Of a stretch of DNA of 64,000 nt, positions 47,260 through 56,570 are shown in pieces. The DNA comes from Gp6-AA40 sp036274155 (GTDB taxonomy: Bacteria > Acidobacteriota > Vicinamibacteria > Vicinamibacterales > UBA2999), in NCBI GenBank assembly GCA_036274155.1, contig DASUGH010000188.1, forward strand, positions 92,721-156,720, in the 5' to 3' direction. Positions within the stretch are counted from its first letter, which is position 1, and every line of letters begins with the position of its first letter. The position numbers and the translations under genes are program-made. The notes beneath the pieces are model-generated. The model searched no databases. It saw nothing but the letters and a program-made list of their open reading frames with translations, and was not told the origin of the DNA.

Positions 47260-49494
47260 CTACGCCTGACCCTCGGCGACAATCTCCGAGATGTCCGCGA
47301 GTTTCAAAATCAGTCCTTCGAGCCGTCTCAGGAGACGGAGCCGCGCGCTGGTCAGCGCCGCGTTGTCGGTCTTCACGCGCACGTCGTCGAAGAAGCGATC
47401 GACATAGGGCTTGAACCCCGACGCTTCCGTCAACGCGCGCCTGTACTGATCGCCCATCGCCACGGCGCTTTCGATGATTGGCCGCCGCTGTTCGATTTGA
47501 TCGAGAAGCGTCTTCTCGGACGGATGCTCGAGCGCACCGGCGAGATCGGGGCCCGATCTCTCGAGGCTCTCGAACTCCGCCGCATCGAGATCCTTCGCCA
47601 GGTTCTTCACGCGCTTGAACGCCACCGCCAGCTGCTGGAACTCCGCCGAATCGACGAACGCCGCCATCTCCTTCAGCAGCTTGAGCGCGTGCGCCGGGTT
47701 CAACTCCAGCGCGTTCCGAACGACGGCGCGTACGTTGCGGACGTCGAATCCGCGTTCCTCCAGCAAATACGTGTAGCGCTCGCGGAAGAACTCGTGAAGC
47801 AGAGTGACCTGCTGAGGTTGCCACTGTGTGAACGGGGCAAACGGCTCTGCCGCGCGCTCGAGCAGCCGGCTCAGCGTCGGCGCCGCCTGCAGGCCGGTGA
47901 GCCCCGGCAAATCGGCGAGCAGCTTCATCACTCCGTTGCCCAGGCGTCGGAGCCCCAGCGGATCGCGTGAGCCGGTCGGACGCTCATCGGCCGAGAACAT
48001 CCCGACGATGGAGTCGAGCTTGTCGGCCAGCGAGACGGCTGCCCAGACGACAGCAGCCTTGCCAAGCTGCTGCGCCGATGGGGCGGCATCGGCGTCGACG
48101 CCGATCGGCAGGTAGTGGAAGTAGATGGCCTTCCACACTTCTTCGGGCAGCCCTTCCTCGCGGGCGTAGATGCCGCCCATCGTCCCCTGCAACTCGGTCA
48201 GCTCCCGCACCATGTCGGTGGCGAGATCGGCCTTGGCCAGGAGGCCGGCGCGCTCGGCGAGTGCGGCCGCGTCCGGGTGCGCGAGCGCCTCCCTGGCAAT
48301 CCAGCCGGCAAGCGCCGACACACGCTGCGCCTTCTCCTTGTAGCTTCCCAGCTTCTTGTGAAAAAGGATGGTCGAGAGCCGGTCCAGCCGCGATTCGAGC
48401 GACCCCTTGCGATCCTCCTCCCAGAAGAACCGCGCATCGCGCAACCGCGCCGTGAGCACGCGTTCCGAGTTGCGCGAAATGATCTCCGGGCGCTCCACCT
48501 GCATGTTCGTCACGGCGAGGAACGCCGGCTTGAGACGGCCTTCTTCATCGACGACCGGCACATAGTGCTGGTGGTGCACCATCGTCGTCGTCAGCACCTC
48601 CTGCGGCAGCGACAGGAACTCGACCGGAAAATGGCCGGCCACGACCGATGGGTATTCGACGAGATCGGGCACTTCCTGGAGGAGCGACGACTGCCCGGCG
48701 AGGCTGCTGACCCGGCCACCCAGCTTCCGCGCATGCGTCTCCAGCTCGCGGCGGATCTTCGATTCGCGTTCGGATCGATTGAGGATCACGAAGTTCTCGA
48801 GCAGCCGCGCCTCATAGTCCTCGAACGTCTTGATCTTGATGGCGCGGCCGGCGCGGCCGCTCGTGGTCAGGAAGCGGTGGCCGTAGGTATTCGCGGCGGA
48901 GCGGACGTCCTGCACCGTCGGGCCCTGCGCCAGCTCGGTGCGACGGATGACGAACGGCACCACGCGTCCGCCATAGAGCAGAACGACCCACCGGATTGGC
49001 CGGGCGAAGGTGAGCTCGCCCTTTCCGTCGTCGAGATAGGCGTCCCACCGCATGTGCTTGGGGAACGTGAGGTCGCGAAGCAGTCCGGCCATCACGTCTG
49101 CCAGCACGTCCACGGTCGCCTTGCCGCGCTGGCGGACTTTGTACGCGAGGTACTCGCCCTTCGCCGTGCGCTCGCGCTCGAGCGCCGATACTTCCACATT
49201 GTACTTGCGGGCAAATCCCACGGCGGCCGGCGTCGGCTCCCCATCCGGCTTGAACGCCGCCGACACGGGAGGTCCGGTCACCAGGTCCTCGAGATCGGTC
49301 TGCCGCTCGGCCAGCTTGGTGACGCGCGCCGCGAGCCGTCGCGGCGTACTGAATGCCTCGGCGCGCGCGCCGGTCGTGAGCCGCGCGTCTTTGAGACGGC
49401 GGTCGAGATGCTGGGCAAACTGCGCCGTCAGCGGCGGCAGCCAGCTCGCCGGAATCTCCTCACAGCCGACCTCGATCAGCAGCTCGCGATCCAT
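47260..49494 (-). CDS. glyS: Glycyl-tRNA synthetase beta subunit
   Basis: 744 aa, slightly longer than the usual 690. It starts with the diagnostic MDRELLIEVGCEEIPASWL and has FPKHMRWDAYLDDGKGELTFARPIRWVV, RDARFFWEEDRKGSL, KADLATDMVRELTELQGTMGGIYA and a C-terminal anticodon-binding domain. With GlyQ it forms the bacterial alpha2beta2 enzyme that charges tRNA-Gly. It lies 151 bp downstream of glyQ and 14 bp upstream of ppdK. Confidence 0.96.
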   Translation of the reverse strand: MDRELLIEVGCEEIPASWLPPLTAQFAQHLDRRLKDARLTTGARAEAFSTPRRLAARVTKLAERQTDLEDLVTGPPVSAAFKPDGEPTPAAVGFARKYNVEVSALERERTAKGEYLAYKVRQRGKATVDVLADVMAGLLRDLTFPKHMRWDAYLDDGKGELTFARPIRWVVLLYGGRVVPFVIRRTELAQGPTVQDVRSAANTYGHRFLTTSGRAGRAIKIKTFEDYEARLLENFVILNRSERESKIRRELETHARKLGGRVSSLAGQSSLLQEVPDLVEYPSVVAGHFPVEFLSLPQEVLTTTMVHHQHYVPVVDEEGRLKPAFLAVTNMQVERPEIISRNSERVLTARLRDARFFWEEDRKGSLESRLDRLSTILFHKKLGSYKEKAQRVSALAGWIAREALAHPDAAALAERAGLLAKADLATDMVRELTELQGTMGGIYAREEGLPEEVWKAIYFHYLPIGVDADAAPSAQQLGKAAVVWAAVSLADKLDSIVGMFSADERPTGSRDPLGLRRLGNGVMKLLADLPGLTGLQAAPTLSRLLERAAEPFAPFTQWQPQQVTLLHEFFRERYTYLLEERGFDVRNVRAVVRNALELNPAHALKLLKEMAAFVDSAEFQQLAVAFKRVKNLAKDLDAAEFESLERSGPDLAGALEHPSEKTLLDQIEQRRPIIESAVAMGDQYRRALTEASGFKPYVDRFFDDVRVKTDNAALTSARLRLLRRLEGLILKLADISEIVAEGQA

Positions 49495-49645
49495 CGACTA
49501 GACCGCCGCTCTCTGCGTCCGCCGAAGCCCTGGCGGAGGCTGGTGAGGTCCGCCTGATCCTCGAGGGGCGCAAGGGCTGAGGGACCGCCCGACCAGCCTC
49601 CAGCGACGTGAGCTCATGATGTCGTGATGTGTCATCTGTGACCGT

Positions 49646-50524
49646 TCACTGCAGGACGTCGCTGCTCGCGGTGCTGGCGACGTAATCCTGAGCGATGCGG
49701 ACGGCCAGCTGCCTCACCCGGAGAATGTAGGCGGTCCGCTCCGTGACGCCGATGCTGCCGCTCGAATCGAGGATGTTGAACAGGTGGGAGCACTTCAGCG
49801 CATGTTCCAACGCCGGCCAGATCAGACCCGAGGCCAGCAGCTTCCCTGCGAAGACGAAGTACTTCTCGAACAGGTCGCGATGGAGCGCGGCAAACTCCTC
49901 CGCCGGCATGTCCACCTGGCCGAACGCGTACTTCGACTGCTCGATCTCCTCCTGCAGCCGCACCTCCGAGTACTTCACGCCGCCGCCCCATTCCAGATCG
50001 AATATGTTGTCGACCCGCTGGAGAAACATCGCGATGCGCTCGAGGCCGTAGGTGATCTCGCACGAGATCGGCGCCAGATCGATGCCGCCCACCTGCTGGA
50101 AGTACGTGAACTGGGTGATCTCCTGGCCGTCGAGCAGCACCTGCCAGCCGATCCCCCAGGCGCCCAGCGTCGGCGACTCCCAGTTGTCCTCTTCGAATCT
50201 GATGTCGTGCTGACGCGGATTGATGCCGCACGCCTCCAGGCTGTCGAGATAGAGCTGCTGCACTTCGTCGGGCGACGGCTTGAGGATCACCTGATACTGC
50301 AGGTGCTTGAACACGCGGTTCGGGTTCTGTCCGAACCGGCCATCGTCTGGACGGCGCGACGGCTGCACGTAGGCCACGCTCCACGGCTTCGGTCCGAGCA
50401 CGCGGAAAAGCGTTTCCGGATGTGAGGTGCCCGCGCCAACCTCGAGGTCGAGCGGCTGCGCGAGGAGGCAGCCGTGCGAGGCCCAGTAGGCGGACAGTTT
50501 CAGGATGAGATCTTGCAGCGTCAC
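49646..50524 (-). CDS. glyQ: Glycyl-tRNA synthetase alpha subunit
   Basis: 292 aa, normal length. MTLQDLILKLSAYWASHGCL, GAGTSHPETLFRVLGPKPW, YVQPSRRPDDGRFGQNPNR and the class II core FTYFQQVGGIDLAPISCEITYGLERIAM are all intact. It supplies the catalytic core that activates glycine. Start codon is GTG. recO ends 19 bp upstream. Confidence 0.96.
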   Translation of the reverse strand: MTLQDLILKLSAYWASHGCLLAQPLDLEVGAGTSHPETLFRVLGPKPWSVAYVQPSRRPDDGRFGQNPNRVFKHLQYQVILKPSPDEVQQLYLDSLEACGINPRQHDIRFEEDNWESPTLGAWGIGWQVLLDGQEITQFTYFQQVGGIDLAPISCEITYGLERIAMFLQRVDNIFDLEWGGGVKYSEVRLQEEIEQSKYAFGQVDMPAEEFAALHRDLFEKYFVFAGKLLASGLIWPALEHALKCSHLFNILDSSGSIGVTERTAYILRVRQLAVRIAQDYVASTASSDVLQ

Positions 50525-50543
50525 GCCGTGCGATGTCCGTCCA

Positions 50544-51284
50544 TCAGGCGTGTCGCCGAAGATCTCGAAGCACGCGATCTGATTTCAAGGTCTTCTCCAG
50601 ATGCATCGCGATGAGCGCGCGATGCGTGTTTCGCAACTCGTCGAGCACGCGCCGGCTGGTGGGCGCCTCGCCCACACGGTGCGGCGGTACCGTGCGCGAA
50701 CGCACCAGGAAGGCGACTGCGTCCGGCGACAGCGTGCCGCGCGTTTCCGGGTAGACGCCCTGCAGCCGAAGCAGCCAGTATTCGAAGTACCGGGCCAGCG
50801 GCTCGACCGGTGCGCCAGCGCCCAGCGCGTCCAGCATCGAGGCGCCCAGACGGTAGAGGCGCTCGTCGGCATCCGACTCCTGCGCCCACTCGTCGATCAG
50901 TTCGGCGAAGTACCCGACATGCCCCAGAGCGTCGCCGGCCTGCGCATATTCAGCCGGCGCCGTGCTTTCGCTCTTCTCGCAGCGCCGAGCTTCAACCCGG
51001 CGGTCCTGCCCGGCTTTCGAGCCGCCAACGGCCAACGTCATCGGCGACCGCAGCGTCTCGGCGTAATTCAGCCCTACGAGCTCCCGCCGCTCCTTTTCGA
51101 AGTATGCCAGCCGCACTTCGGTCAACGGCTCGAGAGCGCCCGCAAAGCGCGAACGGGGCCGCCTGGCACCTTTGGCGACGCCGCGCTTCTTTCCGCGGTC
51201 GCGTGTAAGGAAGACCACGATCCGGTCGGCCTCGCCCAGCCTGTAGGTGCGAAGCACCAGCGCATCGGCGGTGTAGAGCGGCAC
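50544..51284 (-). CDS. recO: DNA repair protein RecO with a 30-residue insertion
   Basis: 246 aa from GTG 51284. The N-terminal OB fold is clear (YTADALVLRTYRLGEADRIVVFLTRDRGKKRGVAKGARRP). The helical C-terminal domain is recognisable (YFAELIDEWAQE, YFEYWLLRLQGVYPE, LRNTHRALIAMHLEK). Between them, residues about 86-116 (GGSKAGQDRRVEARRCEKSE and following) do not belong to the family pattern and look like inserted sequence. RecO loads RecA together with RecR. The zinc Cys motif of some RecO proteins is absent. Confidence 0.9.
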   Translation of the reverse strand: MPLYTADALVLRTYRLGEADRIVVFLTRDRGKKRGVAKGARRPRSRFAGALEPLTEVRLAYFEKERRELVGLNYAETLRSPMTLAVGGSKAGQDRRVEARRCEKSESTAPAEYAQAGDALGHVGYFAELIDEWAQESDADERLYRLGASMLDALGAGAPVEPLARYFEYWLLRLQGVYPETRGTLSPDAVAFLVRSRTVPPHRVGEAPTSRRVLDELRNTHRALIAMHLEKTLKSDRVLRDLRRHA

Positions 51285-51325
51285 GAGCAGGCCTATTCTA
51301 CCGGGAAACCGCCGGTAAACCGAGG

Positions 51326-52699
51326 TTACCCCGCAACACCGAGTTTCGCCGAGAAGAGTTTCGCCAGCCCGAGGAACGAGAAGAAGCCAAACACGTCCGT
51401 CATCGTCGTGATGAACACCGACGAGGCCAGCGCCGGATCGACATTGGCGGCGCGGAGGCCCAGCGGCACCAGCGTGCCTGCCGCCGCGGCGACGAACATG
51501 TTGATGATCATCGCCATGCCGAGCACGGCACCGAGCATCGGGTTGCCGCGCGTCATCCAGACGATGAGCGCCGCCAGCATCCCGAGCGCCACCCCGTTGC
51601 CGATCCCGACCAGCACTTCCTTGAGCAGCGCCTTCTGCGAGTTCGACCAGGTCAGCTCGCCGAGCGCGATGCCGCGAACCACGACGGTCAGCGTCTGGGT
51701 GCCGGCATTGCCGCCCATGCCGGCGACGATCGGCATGAAGATCGCCAGCGCCGGCAGAAGGGCAATCGTGTCCTCGAAAAAGGCGACGACGCCCGCCGCG
51801 ATGAACGCGGTCACCAGGTTGACGCCGAGCCAGGGCAGCCGCTTGCGCAGCGACTCGCGCGCCGGCGTGAACGCCCGCTCGTCGCCCGAAACGCCGGCCA
51901 GCCGGTAGAAGTCCTCGGTCGCCTCGTCCTTGATGACATCGATCACGTCGTCCACCGTGATGATGCCGACCAGCTTGTTCTCCTCGTCGACGACCGGGAT
52001 CGCCAGGAGGTTGTAGGCCGCCACCTGGCGCGCCACCTCTTCCTGATCCATGTCGACGCGGGCGCTGATCAGATCCGCGGTCATGATCCGCTTCAGCGGC
52101 GTTTCCGGCGACACGAGGAGCAGCCGCCGCAGCGACACGACGCCGACGAGGTGGCGCCGCTCGTCCACGACGTAGAGATAGAAGACCATCTCGACGTCAC
52201 GGTTGCTCTGCAGCTCGGTGATCGCTTCGCCAACCGTCATGTCCTCGTTGAGAGCGAAGACATTCGGGTTCATGATGCGACCGGCCGTCCGCTCGGCGTA
52301 TTCGAGCAGGTTCTCGACGACGCCGGATTCCTTCGGCCGCATCAGATCGAGCACCGCCGCCGAGAGCTCCTCGGGGAGGTGGTCGATCAGCGCCGCGGCG
52401 TCGTCTGACGGGATCTCCTGCGCCAGCTTGGCGATCTCCTCCGCCGGGCGCGTGGCCAGCAGCGGCGCACCAGCCTCGGGACCAAGCTCCGAGAGCGCCT
52501 CCATGGCCAGCCTGCCGTTGCGATCGGCCAGCACGCTGAACGCGGCTTCGCGGTCGCGCTCCTGAAGCTCGCTGAAGATCTGCGCCAGGTCGGCGGGATG
52601 CTGCTTCTGAAGAAGATTCAGCAGGTTGGCGGTCGCACCGATCCGGAGCAGTCGTTTGACCGAGTCGAGCACGAGATCGATTCTGCGCTGCGCCGCCAT
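51326..52699 (-). CDS. mgtE: Magnesium transporter MgtE
   Basis: 457 aa. An N-terminal helical superhelix (LLQKQHPADLAQIFSELQERDREAAF) is followed by two CBS domains (AGRIMNPNVFALNEDMTVGEAI; IPVVDEENKLVGIITVDDVIDVI), a connecting helix and five membrane helices with the pore signature PIVAGMGGNAGTQTLT. The Mg2+-gated channel resides in the inner membrane. No ribosome site precedes ATG 52699; a TACATT box about 40 nt upstream may be its promoter. Confidence 0.95.
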   Translation of the reverse strand: MAAQRRIDLVLDSVKRLLRIGATANLLNLLQKQHPADLAQIFSELQERDREAAFSVLADRNGRLAMEALSELGPEAGAPLLATRPAEEIAKLAQEIPSDDAAALIDHLPEELSAAVLDLMRPKESGVVENLLEYAERTAGRIMNPNVFALNEDMTVGEAITELQSNRDVEMVFYLYVVDERRHLVGVVSLRRLLLVSPETPLKRIMTADLISARVDMDQEEVARQVAAYNLLAIPVVDEENKLVGIITVDDVIDVIKDEATEDFYRLAGVSGDERAFTPARESLRKRLPWLGVNLVTAFIAAGVVAFFEDTIALLPALAIFMPIVAGMGGNAGTQTLTVVVRGIALGELTWSNSQKALLKEVLVGIGNGVALGMLAALIVWMTRGNPMLGAVLGMAMIINMFVAAAAGTLVPLGLRAANVDPALASSVFITTMTDVFGFFSFLGLAKLFSAKLGVAG

Positions 52700-52780
52700 G
52701 GTGAAATTTCTGCCACCGACAAATGGCTAAATGTAGCACACGTGCGTTTTGGCGCGGACGGACGGCGGAGGACGGCTCTA

Positions 52781-52828
52781 CTGATCGTTCGGATCGTTCG
52801 GGGCGTTCGGATCGTTCGGAACGATCAG
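52781..52828 (-). terminator. Iterated GTTCGGATC hairpin at the end of era
   Basis: CTGATCGTTC (52781-52790) pairs perfectly with GAACGATCAG (52819-52828), which overlaps the era stop. The space between holds further copies of GTTCGG. No T-tract. It may stop transcription or protect the 3' end. Confidence 0.45.
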
Positions 52829-53715
52829 CGAAGTCGATCCAACCCGAGCTCGTCGAGGAGCCGTTCGTTGTCGCGCCACTCGGATTTCACTTTGACGTGG
52901 AGGTCGAGGAACACGCGCGTCTCGAGGAAGCGCTCGAGCTCGAGGCGCGCAGCCGTGCCGATCGCCTTGATCATCGCGCCGCTCCTGCCGACGACGATCG
53001 GCTTCTGCGATTCACGCTCGACGAGGATGGTGCAGTAGATCTGGGTCAGCCCGCCGTTCTCCTCGCCTTCGATCCGGTCCACGAGCACCGCCGTCGAAAA
53101 CGGCAGCTCGTCGTGCGTGTGCTCCAGCACCTGCTCGCGCACGATCTCCGATACCTGGAAGCGCTCGGGCCGATCGGTCACGTAGTCCAGCGGATAGAGC
53201 GGCTCCCCTTCCGGAAGGTGTTGCAGGAACAGCCGCTCGAGCACGTCCACGTTGGTGCCGTCGGCGGCCGAGATCGGAACGAACTCGACGAATTCGTGCG
53301 CCTGCCGGTACTCGTCGAGCATCGGCAGCAGTTTCGGCTTCGAGACGACGTCGACCTTGTTGAGCGCGAGGATCGCCGGGGTCTTCGCATCGGCGAGCTG
53401 ATTGAGGAGATAGCGATCGCCGGGGCCGGTCCGCACCGACGCGTCGACCACGAGCGTCACGAGGTCGACGTCGCGCATCGCCTCGAGCGCCACGTCCACC
53501 ATCCGGACGTTCAGGCGATGGGTCGGCTTGTGCACCCCGGGCGTGTCGACGAACACGACCTGGCCCAGGTCGTAGTTCTTGACACCCACCACGCGGGTCC
53601 GCGTCGTCTGCGGCTTGTCGGAGACGATCGCCAGCTTCTGGCCGACGATGCGGTTGAGCAGTGTGGACTTGCCGGCGTTCGGCCTTCCGATCAGCGAGAC
53701 GAATCCGGACTTCAT
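52825..53715 (-). CDS. era: GTPase Era (16S rRNA/30S assembly)
   Basis: 296 aa from the conserved MKSGFVSLIGRPNAGKST. G1 GRPNAGKS, G2/switch DKPQTTR, G3 DTPG, G4 NKVD, G5 SAADG. The KH domain is present with VERESQKPIVVGRSGAMIKAIG. Era binds the 3' end of 16S rRNA during 30S maturation. The next upstream gene ends 55 bp away. ybeY, phoH and a CNNM gene lie upstream, a common grouping for ribosome maturation genes. Confidence 0.96.
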   Translation of the reverse strand: MKSGFVSLIGRPNAGKSTLLNRIVGQKLAIVSDKPQTTRTRVVGVKNYDLGQVVFVDTPGVHKPTHRLNVRMVDVALEAMRDVDLVTLVVDASVRTGPGDRYLLNQLADAKTPAILALNKVDVVSKPKLLPMLDEYRQAHEFVEFVPISAADGTNVDVLERLFLQHLPEGEPLYPLDYVTDRPERFQVSEIVREQVLEHTHDELPFSTAVLVDRIEGEENGGLTQIYCTILVERESQKPIVVGRSGAMIKAIGTAARLELERFLETRVFLDLHVKVKSEWRDNERLLDELGLDRLR

Positions 53716-53770
53716 GTACGGTCGAACGCCGCCGGTGCGCCGCGGCGACCGCACACGGACCGCGCCGGCC

Positions 53771-55015
53771 TCATGACTGCGCCTCGACGGTCAGCGGTTC
53801 CTGACGCCGCACGCGCACTTTCGTGATGCGCCGGCGTTCCACTTCCAGCACCTCGACCGAGAGCCCGTCGACGTCGAACGTCTCCCCCACATACGGCATC
53901 CGGCCCAGGTGCGACAGCAGGAATCCGCCTACGGTCTCGAACCCTTCCCGCTCGATTTCGACCCCGAGGCGCACACCCATCTCGTAGACGCTGACTTTGC
54001 CGCTGAAGACGAACACACCCGGCGATTCCTCGCTGATCGTCTCGCTCTCGACGTCGTACTCGTCGCGGATCTCGCCGACGATCTCCTCCAGCAGGTCCTC
54101 GACGGTCACCAGCCCGGCGGTGCCGCCGTACTCGTCGACGACGATGGCCATCTGCGCCTGGCGACCCTGCATCTCTTTGAGCAGCTCGGAGACGCGCTTG
54201 CTCTCGGGCACGAAGTACGCCGATCGCATCAACGTGGTCATCGGCGGCTCGGTGCCCGGCGGAAGCGCCACGAGGTCCTTCACGAACACGATGCCGACGA
54301 TGTTGTCGAGGCTGTCGCGATACACCGGGATCCGCGAGTACTGCTCCTCGCGAAACAGCGTCCGCAGATCAGTGAGCGATGCATCCTGGCGGATGGCGAT
54401 GATGTCGGGACGCGGCGTCATCACCTCGCGGACGAGCGTTTCCGTGAACTCGACGACCGACTTGAGCAGCTCGCGGCTCTCGGCGTCGGAGATCGTGCGC
54501 TCCTCGGCCGAGAGCTCGCCGGAAGCCGGCAACTGCGACGCGTCCTCCGCGGCGCCGGCGCCGTTCGGCGCCTCGCGCTCGCGCCGCGCGTTGAGGATGT
54601 CGAGTATGACGAGGGTCAGCGGCTTCGTCAGCCGCGCCACCCACGAGAAGACCGGCAGCGTGACGTCGAGCACCCGCTCGGGACCGATGCGGACGATGAA
54701 CGCCGGCACGAGGTGCTCGCACACCACGACGAAGGCGACCAGCGACACCATGAACGTGGCGACCGACTGCCAGTCGCCCATCTTGCTCGCCCGCGCGATG
54801 AAGGCGCCCGCCAGGATCGTGCAGACGCCAAGCAGCACGCGAATCGGAACGAACAGCTGCAGCGGATCGTTCAGGTAGCGGCCGAGCCGGTCGGGCCGGG
54901 CGCCGCGCTCGGCCATCAGCCGCAGTGACAGCCGCATGAGGGAGCTGAACGCGGCCTCGACGGTTCCCAGAAACACCGTCGCGCACGCGATGAGAAACAG
55001 GGCGAGCGGTGTCAG
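53771..55015 (-). CDS. CNNM/CBS/CorC-type membrane transporter (hemolysin family), probable CTG start
   Basis: About 414 aa if started at CTG 55015, giving a first membrane helix LTPLALFLIACATVFLGTVEAAF. The first ordinary start, GTG 54976, would cut that helix. The CTG overlaps the ybeY stop (CTGA) and GGGAGG lies 7 nt upstream, so CTG is preferred. Domains in order: CNNM membrane domain, tandem CBS (REVMTPRPDIIAIRQDASL; VVDEYGGTAGLVTVEDLLEEIVGEI), and a C-terminal CorC_HlyC domain (ETVGGFLLSHLGRMPYVGE). The family is implicated in Mg2+/Co2+ efflux. Confidence 0.9.
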   Translation of the reverse strand: MTPLALFLIACATVFLGTVEAAFSSLMRLSLRLMAERGARPDRLGRYLNDPLQLFVPIRVLLGVCTILAGAFIARASKMGDWQSVATFMVSLVAFVVVCEHLVPAFIVRIGPERVLDVTLPVFSWVARLTKPLTLVILDILNARREREAPNGAGAAEDASQLPASGELSAEERTISDAESRELLKSVVEFTETLVREVMTPRPDIIAIRQDASLTDLRTLFREEQYSRIPVYRDSLDNIVGIVFVKDLVALPPGTEPPMTTLMRSAYFVPESKRVSELLKEMQGRQAQMAIVVDEYGGTAGLVTVEDLLEEIVGEIRDEYDVESETISEESPGVFVFSGKVSVYEMGVRLGVEIEREGFETVGGFLLSHLGRMPYVGETFDVDGLSVEVLEVERRRITKVRVRRQEPLTVEAQS

Positions 55016-55590
55016 AGCGCGGCCTCCCGTTCGATCAGGCCTTCCCGCAGCCCGCCGCGGCGCCTGAGGCGCCTTTCCACTCGAGCCATCCGTCCGGCGT
55101 CTCGTTCGTGATCGTAGCCCAGGAGATGCAGGAGGCCATGGAGCGCGAGGACGCGCAGCTCCGTCGCCAGCGAGTGTCCCGCCGCCCGCGCCTGCCGCCG
55201 CGCCACCCCGGCCGCAATCACGACGTCGCCAAGTTGATCGGGCTCCTCTGCTGGAAACGACAGCACATCGGTCGGACGGTCAGCACGCCGGTATCGCCGG
55301 TTGAGCGCCCTCACACGCGCGTCCGACACCAGAGCGACGGCGAGCACTCCCTTCGCGTGCGCCGGCGCCACAGATCGGATCCATCGCGCCAATCCAGCGG
55401 TCGCGGCCGAGCGAGCCACCACCTCGACGCGCAGTCGCGACCCGGCGCGAGCGCTTCTCCCCTTGACGCCTCCACGGCGCTCCCTGGGCGCTGGCCGGGA
55501 TCCCGGCCGGCGCGCTTCCCGCCGACCGTGCTCAGGGCTGTCCCGAGCATCCTCGAGAGATGCGCGGCTGACGCCGTCAACTCTGCCCAT
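55012..55590 (-). CDS. ybeY: Endoribonuclease YbeY
   Basis: 192 aa. The zinc site HGLLHLLGYDHERDAGRM (three-His motif) is intact, preceded by LNRRYRRADRPTDVLSFPAEEP. YbeY matures 16S rRNA ends. The first 50 residues are Arg-rich and not conserved; the start overlaps the end of phoH by 14 nt, and a later GTG near the VEVVARSA segment is possible. The stop overlaps the start of the CNNM gene. Confidence 0.92.
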   Translation of the reverse strand: MGRVDGVSRASLEDARDSPEHGRREARRPGSRPAPRERRGGVKGRSARAGSRLRVEVVARSAATAGLARWIRSVAPAHAKGVLAVALVSDARVRALNRRYRRADRPTDVLSFPAEEPDQLGDVVIAAGVARRQARAAGHSLATELRVLALHGLLHLLGYDHERDAGRMARVERRLRRRGGLREGLIEREAAL

Positions 55591-56551
55591 GCGGACGGGA
55601 CTGTCCCGTGTAGGCCTCGTAGGCCTTGACGATCTGCTGCACGAGCTTGTGGCGCACCACGTCCTTGTCGTCGAAATAGACGACGCCGATGCCCTCGATG
55701 TCCTTGACGATCCGGAGCGCCTCCACGAGCCCGGACCCTTTCGGGTTCGGCAAATCGATCTGCGTGATGTCGCCGGTGACGACGGCCTTCGATCCGAACC
55801 CCAGCCGCGTCAGGAACATCTTCATCTGTTCCGACGTCGTGTTCTGCGCCTCGTCGAGAATGACGAACGCGTCGTTGAGCGTACGTCCGCGCATGAAGGC
55901 GATCGGCGCCACCTCGATCGTTCCGCGCTCCACGAGCCGCGTCGCCTTCTCGGTGTCCATCATGTCGTAGAGCGCATCGTAGAGCGGCCGCAGGTACGGG
56001 TTCACTTTCTCCTGGAGATCGCCGGGCAGGAAGCCGAGCTTCTCGCCTGCTTCGACTGCCGGCCGCGCCAGGATGATCCGGCTCACCTTCTTGGCCATCA
56101 GGTAGCCGACCGCCTGAGCCATCGCCAGGTAGGTCTTCCCGGTGCCCGCCGGACCGACGCCGAAGACGATGTCGAACTTGTCGATCGCTTCGAGATAGCG
56201 GCGCTGATTGACGCTCTTCGGATTGACGCGTCGCCGTGCTCCCGCGGACGCGGGCCGTGAGCCGTCCTTCTGGAAGTAGTCGCGAAGGTCGAGGTCGGCG
56301 TTCTCGGCCAGCAGCTGCGCGGCCGTGCGCACGTCGCCGTTCGAGAAGGCGTAGCCCTCGCTCATGAGGCCGGCGATCTGCTCGAAAATCAGCGCCACCC
56401 GCTGTTCGTCGGCCTTCGCGCCCTCGATGATGAGCTCGTCACCCTGGGTCCGGATGCTCACGTTGGCAAGTGACTCGATGTACTTGAGATTCCCGTCGTG
56501 GGCGCCGTACAGCGCCTCGAGCCGTTCCAGCGGCAGCGCGATCTTCCTCAT
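55577..56551 (-). CDS. PhoH-like ATPase (YbeZ)
   Basis: 324 aa. N-terminal KH-like region (LANVSIRTQGDELIIEGAKAD), then the PhoH P-loop domain with GPAGTGKTYLAMAQAV, GEKLGFLPGDLQEKVNPYLRPLYDAL and ILDEAQNTTSEQMKMFLTRLG followed by VVTGDITQIDLP. YbeZ partners YbeY in rRNA processing, consistent with the overlap with ybeY. aspS ends 19 bp upstream of this gene. Confidence 0.94.
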   Translation of the reverse strand: MRKIALPLERLEALYGAHDGNLKYIESLANVSIRTQGDELIIEGAKADEQRVALIFEQIAGLMSEGYAFSNGDVRTAAQLLAENADLDLRDYFQKDGSRPASAGARRRVNPKSVNQRRYLEAIDKFDIVFGVGPAGTGKTYLAMAQAVGYLMAKKVSRIILARPAVEAGEKLGFLPGDLQEKVNPYLRPLYDALYDMMDTEKATRLVERGTIEVAPIAFMRGRTLNDAFVILDEAQNTTSEQMKMFLTRLGFGSKAVVTGDITQIDLPNPKGSGLVEALRIVKDIEGIGVVYFDDKDVVRHKLVQQIVKAYEAYTGQSRPHGQS

Positions 56552-56570
56552 GATCGTGGATCGTCCGCCA

